From Pseudomonas sp. MN1F (GTDB taxonomy: Bacteria; Pseudomonadota; Gammaproteobacteria; Pseudomonadales; Pseudomonadaceae), in NCBI RefSeq assembly GCF_009391885.1, contig NZ_VZII01000006.1:26137-90136 (forward strand): a stretch of 64,000 nt of DNA. Reading direction: 5' to 3'. Every line of letters begins with the position of its first letter. The stretch's first letter is position 1. The translations under genes were made by a program, and so were the position numbers. A model generated the notes under the pieces. The model did no database searches. It was not told where the DNA came from and saw nothing but the letters and a program-made list of their open reading frames with translations. Positions 63,055-64,000 of this stretch are shown here, one piece after another.

Positions 63055-63999
63055 ATGTCGAACAACAAACCGATGCCCGTGGCGACCGAAATCTCCGCGC
63101 CGTTCTGGGAAGGGCTCAAGGCCCGCCGCCTGCTGGTGCAGCAGTGTGGCGCCTGTGCCCAGTGGCTGTTCTACCCGCGCCGGCACTGCCCGGCCTGCCT
63201 GGCGCCGGACCCGGCGTGGCGTGAGGTGAGCGGCCAGGCGACGCTGTACAGCTACACCTTGACGCGCATTCCGACCCTGCCGGACTTCATCGATGAAATG
63301 CCGCAGAAGCTGGCAGTGGTGGAGCTGGCCGAAGGGGTGCGGGTCAACACCACCCTGGTGGGCCTGGAGGAAGAGCAGATCCGCATTGGCATGCCGTTGC
63401 AGCCGGTGTTTGCCGAGGTCGATGGCAAGGGCACCCGGCTGCTGCGCTTCACTGGCCTTGCGCAGGACGCCACAGCGCTGGAAGCACCGCCGCTGGTCGA
63501 GGCGGTAGCGCCTGCCGAGGCGCCGGATAGCCGCTTGCAGGTCGACTGCCAGGACCAGGCCGCGCTGCAGGCCCTGGTCAGCGAGCAGTACAGCGACTGG
63601 AGCAACAGCCTGCTGGTGGACCAGGCACTGATCGATGCCTTTGCCGAGCTTTCGGGTGACGACTACTGGATCCACACCGACCCTGAGCGGGCCCGGCGCA
63701 GCAGCCCGTTCGGCGGCACCATCGCCCACGGCGCGCTGGTGCAGGTGCTGCAATCGCGGCTGAAGCTGGCGCTGGGCTTCGAGATCACCGGCTTCACCAC
63801 GCAGATCAACTACGGCTCCGACCGCTTGCGCTTCCCCGCGCCGGTGCCGGCCGGCTCACGCATTCATGCCCGGGCCAGGGTCAAGGCGGTCGAGCTGAAT
63901 CAGCGTGGGACCCAGTTGACCCTGGAAATCAACACCCACGTGGTCGGCCAGGAGCGGCCTTCGGTGATCAACGACCTGGTGATCCTCTACCAGCGTTGA
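63055..63999 (+). CDS. DUF35-MaoC fusion protein in reversed domain order
   Basis: A 314-residue protein with DUF35 first and MaoC second, the opposite of the fusion at 43870. The zinc ribbon has Cys31, Cys34, Cys45 and Cys48, then an OB fold to about 135. After a linker, the MaoC domain (about 175-314) keeps the catalytic Asp/His (SGDDYWIHTDPERA, His207) and so can hydrate alone. It would both hydrate an enoyl-CoA and carry the product to the neighbouring aldolase. ATG 63046 overlaps the previous stop but lies one base from GGAG; ATG 63055 has a ten-base spacer, so I prefer it. Confidence 0.82.
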   Translation: MSNNKPMPVATEISAPFWEGLKARRLLVQQCGACAQWLFYPRRHCPACLAPDPAWREVSGQATLYSYTLTRIPTLPDFIDEMPQKLAVVELAEGVRVNTTLVGLEEEQIRIGMPLQPVFAEVDGKGTRLLRFTGLAQDATALEAPPLVEAVAPAEAPDSRLQVDCQDQAALQALVSEQYSDWSNSLLVDQALIDAFAELSGDDYWIHTDPERARRSSPFGGTIAHGALVQVLQSRLKLALGFEITGFTTQINYGSDRLRFPAPVPAGSRIHARARVKAVELNQRGTQLTLEINTHVVGQERPSVINDLVILYQR

Positions 64000-64000
64000 T

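Overview
The window reads as chromosomal DNA of a Pseudomonas, most likely the P. putida group. It is GC-rich, tightly packed in operons with ATGA overlaps, carries the paired inverted REP elements seen in P. putida intergenic DNA, and has an arginine-transaminase operon whose order matches Pseudomonas. No tRNA, rRNA, phage, transposase or CRISPR array was seen. The left edge cuts an isochorismatase-family gene.

Region 1 (1-16.4 kb), arginine use. After an isochorismatase fragment, an enoyl-CoA hydratase gene and a divergent TetR gene comes a three-gene sensory operon: response regulator, periplasmic binding protein and hybrid histidine kinase (AruRS-like). An amino acid permease follows. Next is an operon for the arginine transaminase route: enoyl-CoA hydratase, acyl-CoA dehydrogenase, ADP-forming CoA ligase, 2-ketoarginine decarboxylase (aruI), arginine:pyruvate transaminase (aruH) and an aldehyde dehydrogenase.

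Region 2 (16.4-28.1 kb). An Rrf2 regulator faces a dipeptide/nickel-type ABC transporter operon ending in an NAD(P)H:quinone-type flavoprotein. A polyamine-like module follows: a PuuB-like FAD amine oxidase facing a PotF-like binding protein and a class III aminotransferase, then a LuxR-type regulator.

Region 3 (28.1-31.8 kb), bufferin locus. An ECF sigma factor and NrsF-type membrane anti-sigma face bufA (4-Cys precursor, DUF2282), bufB (MNIO, DUF692), bufC (DUF2063) and a DoxX protein. Copies of GTAACC-N16-CGAA, the promoter I recall for Caulobacter SigF, lie on both strands of the divergent gap.

Region 4 (31.8-64 kb), a large catabolic island. It holds two MFS carriers, a flavin reductase with a MarR-like tail, an aldehyde dehydrogenase, a Tat-exported amidase, two ketosteroid-dehydrogenase-like flavoproteins (Delta1 and Delta4 types), two SDRs, four acyl-CoA dehydrogenases in two likely heteromeric pairs, two acyl-CoA ligases, two SCP2-thiolase/aldolase-like proteins each near a MaoC/DUF35 fusion, an Old Yellow Enzyme, a metallo-beta-lactamase-fold protein and a DUF1329/DUF1302 pair. 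This is the parts list expected for two rounds of aldolytic side-chain removal from a steroid acid such as a bile acid. No ring hydroxylase or ring-cleavage dioxygenase lies in the window, so the substrate is inferred.

The most striking observation is a directional dyad, TAGTC-N6-GACGATG, found seven times, all in the intergenic gaps of the island. Each copy points at the gene it precedes, and a -10-like hexamer starts 19-20 bases downstream. The eight transcription units are covered by seven copies, one shared by a divergent pair. This defines a candidate regulon whose regulator is probably an activator and is not evident in the window.
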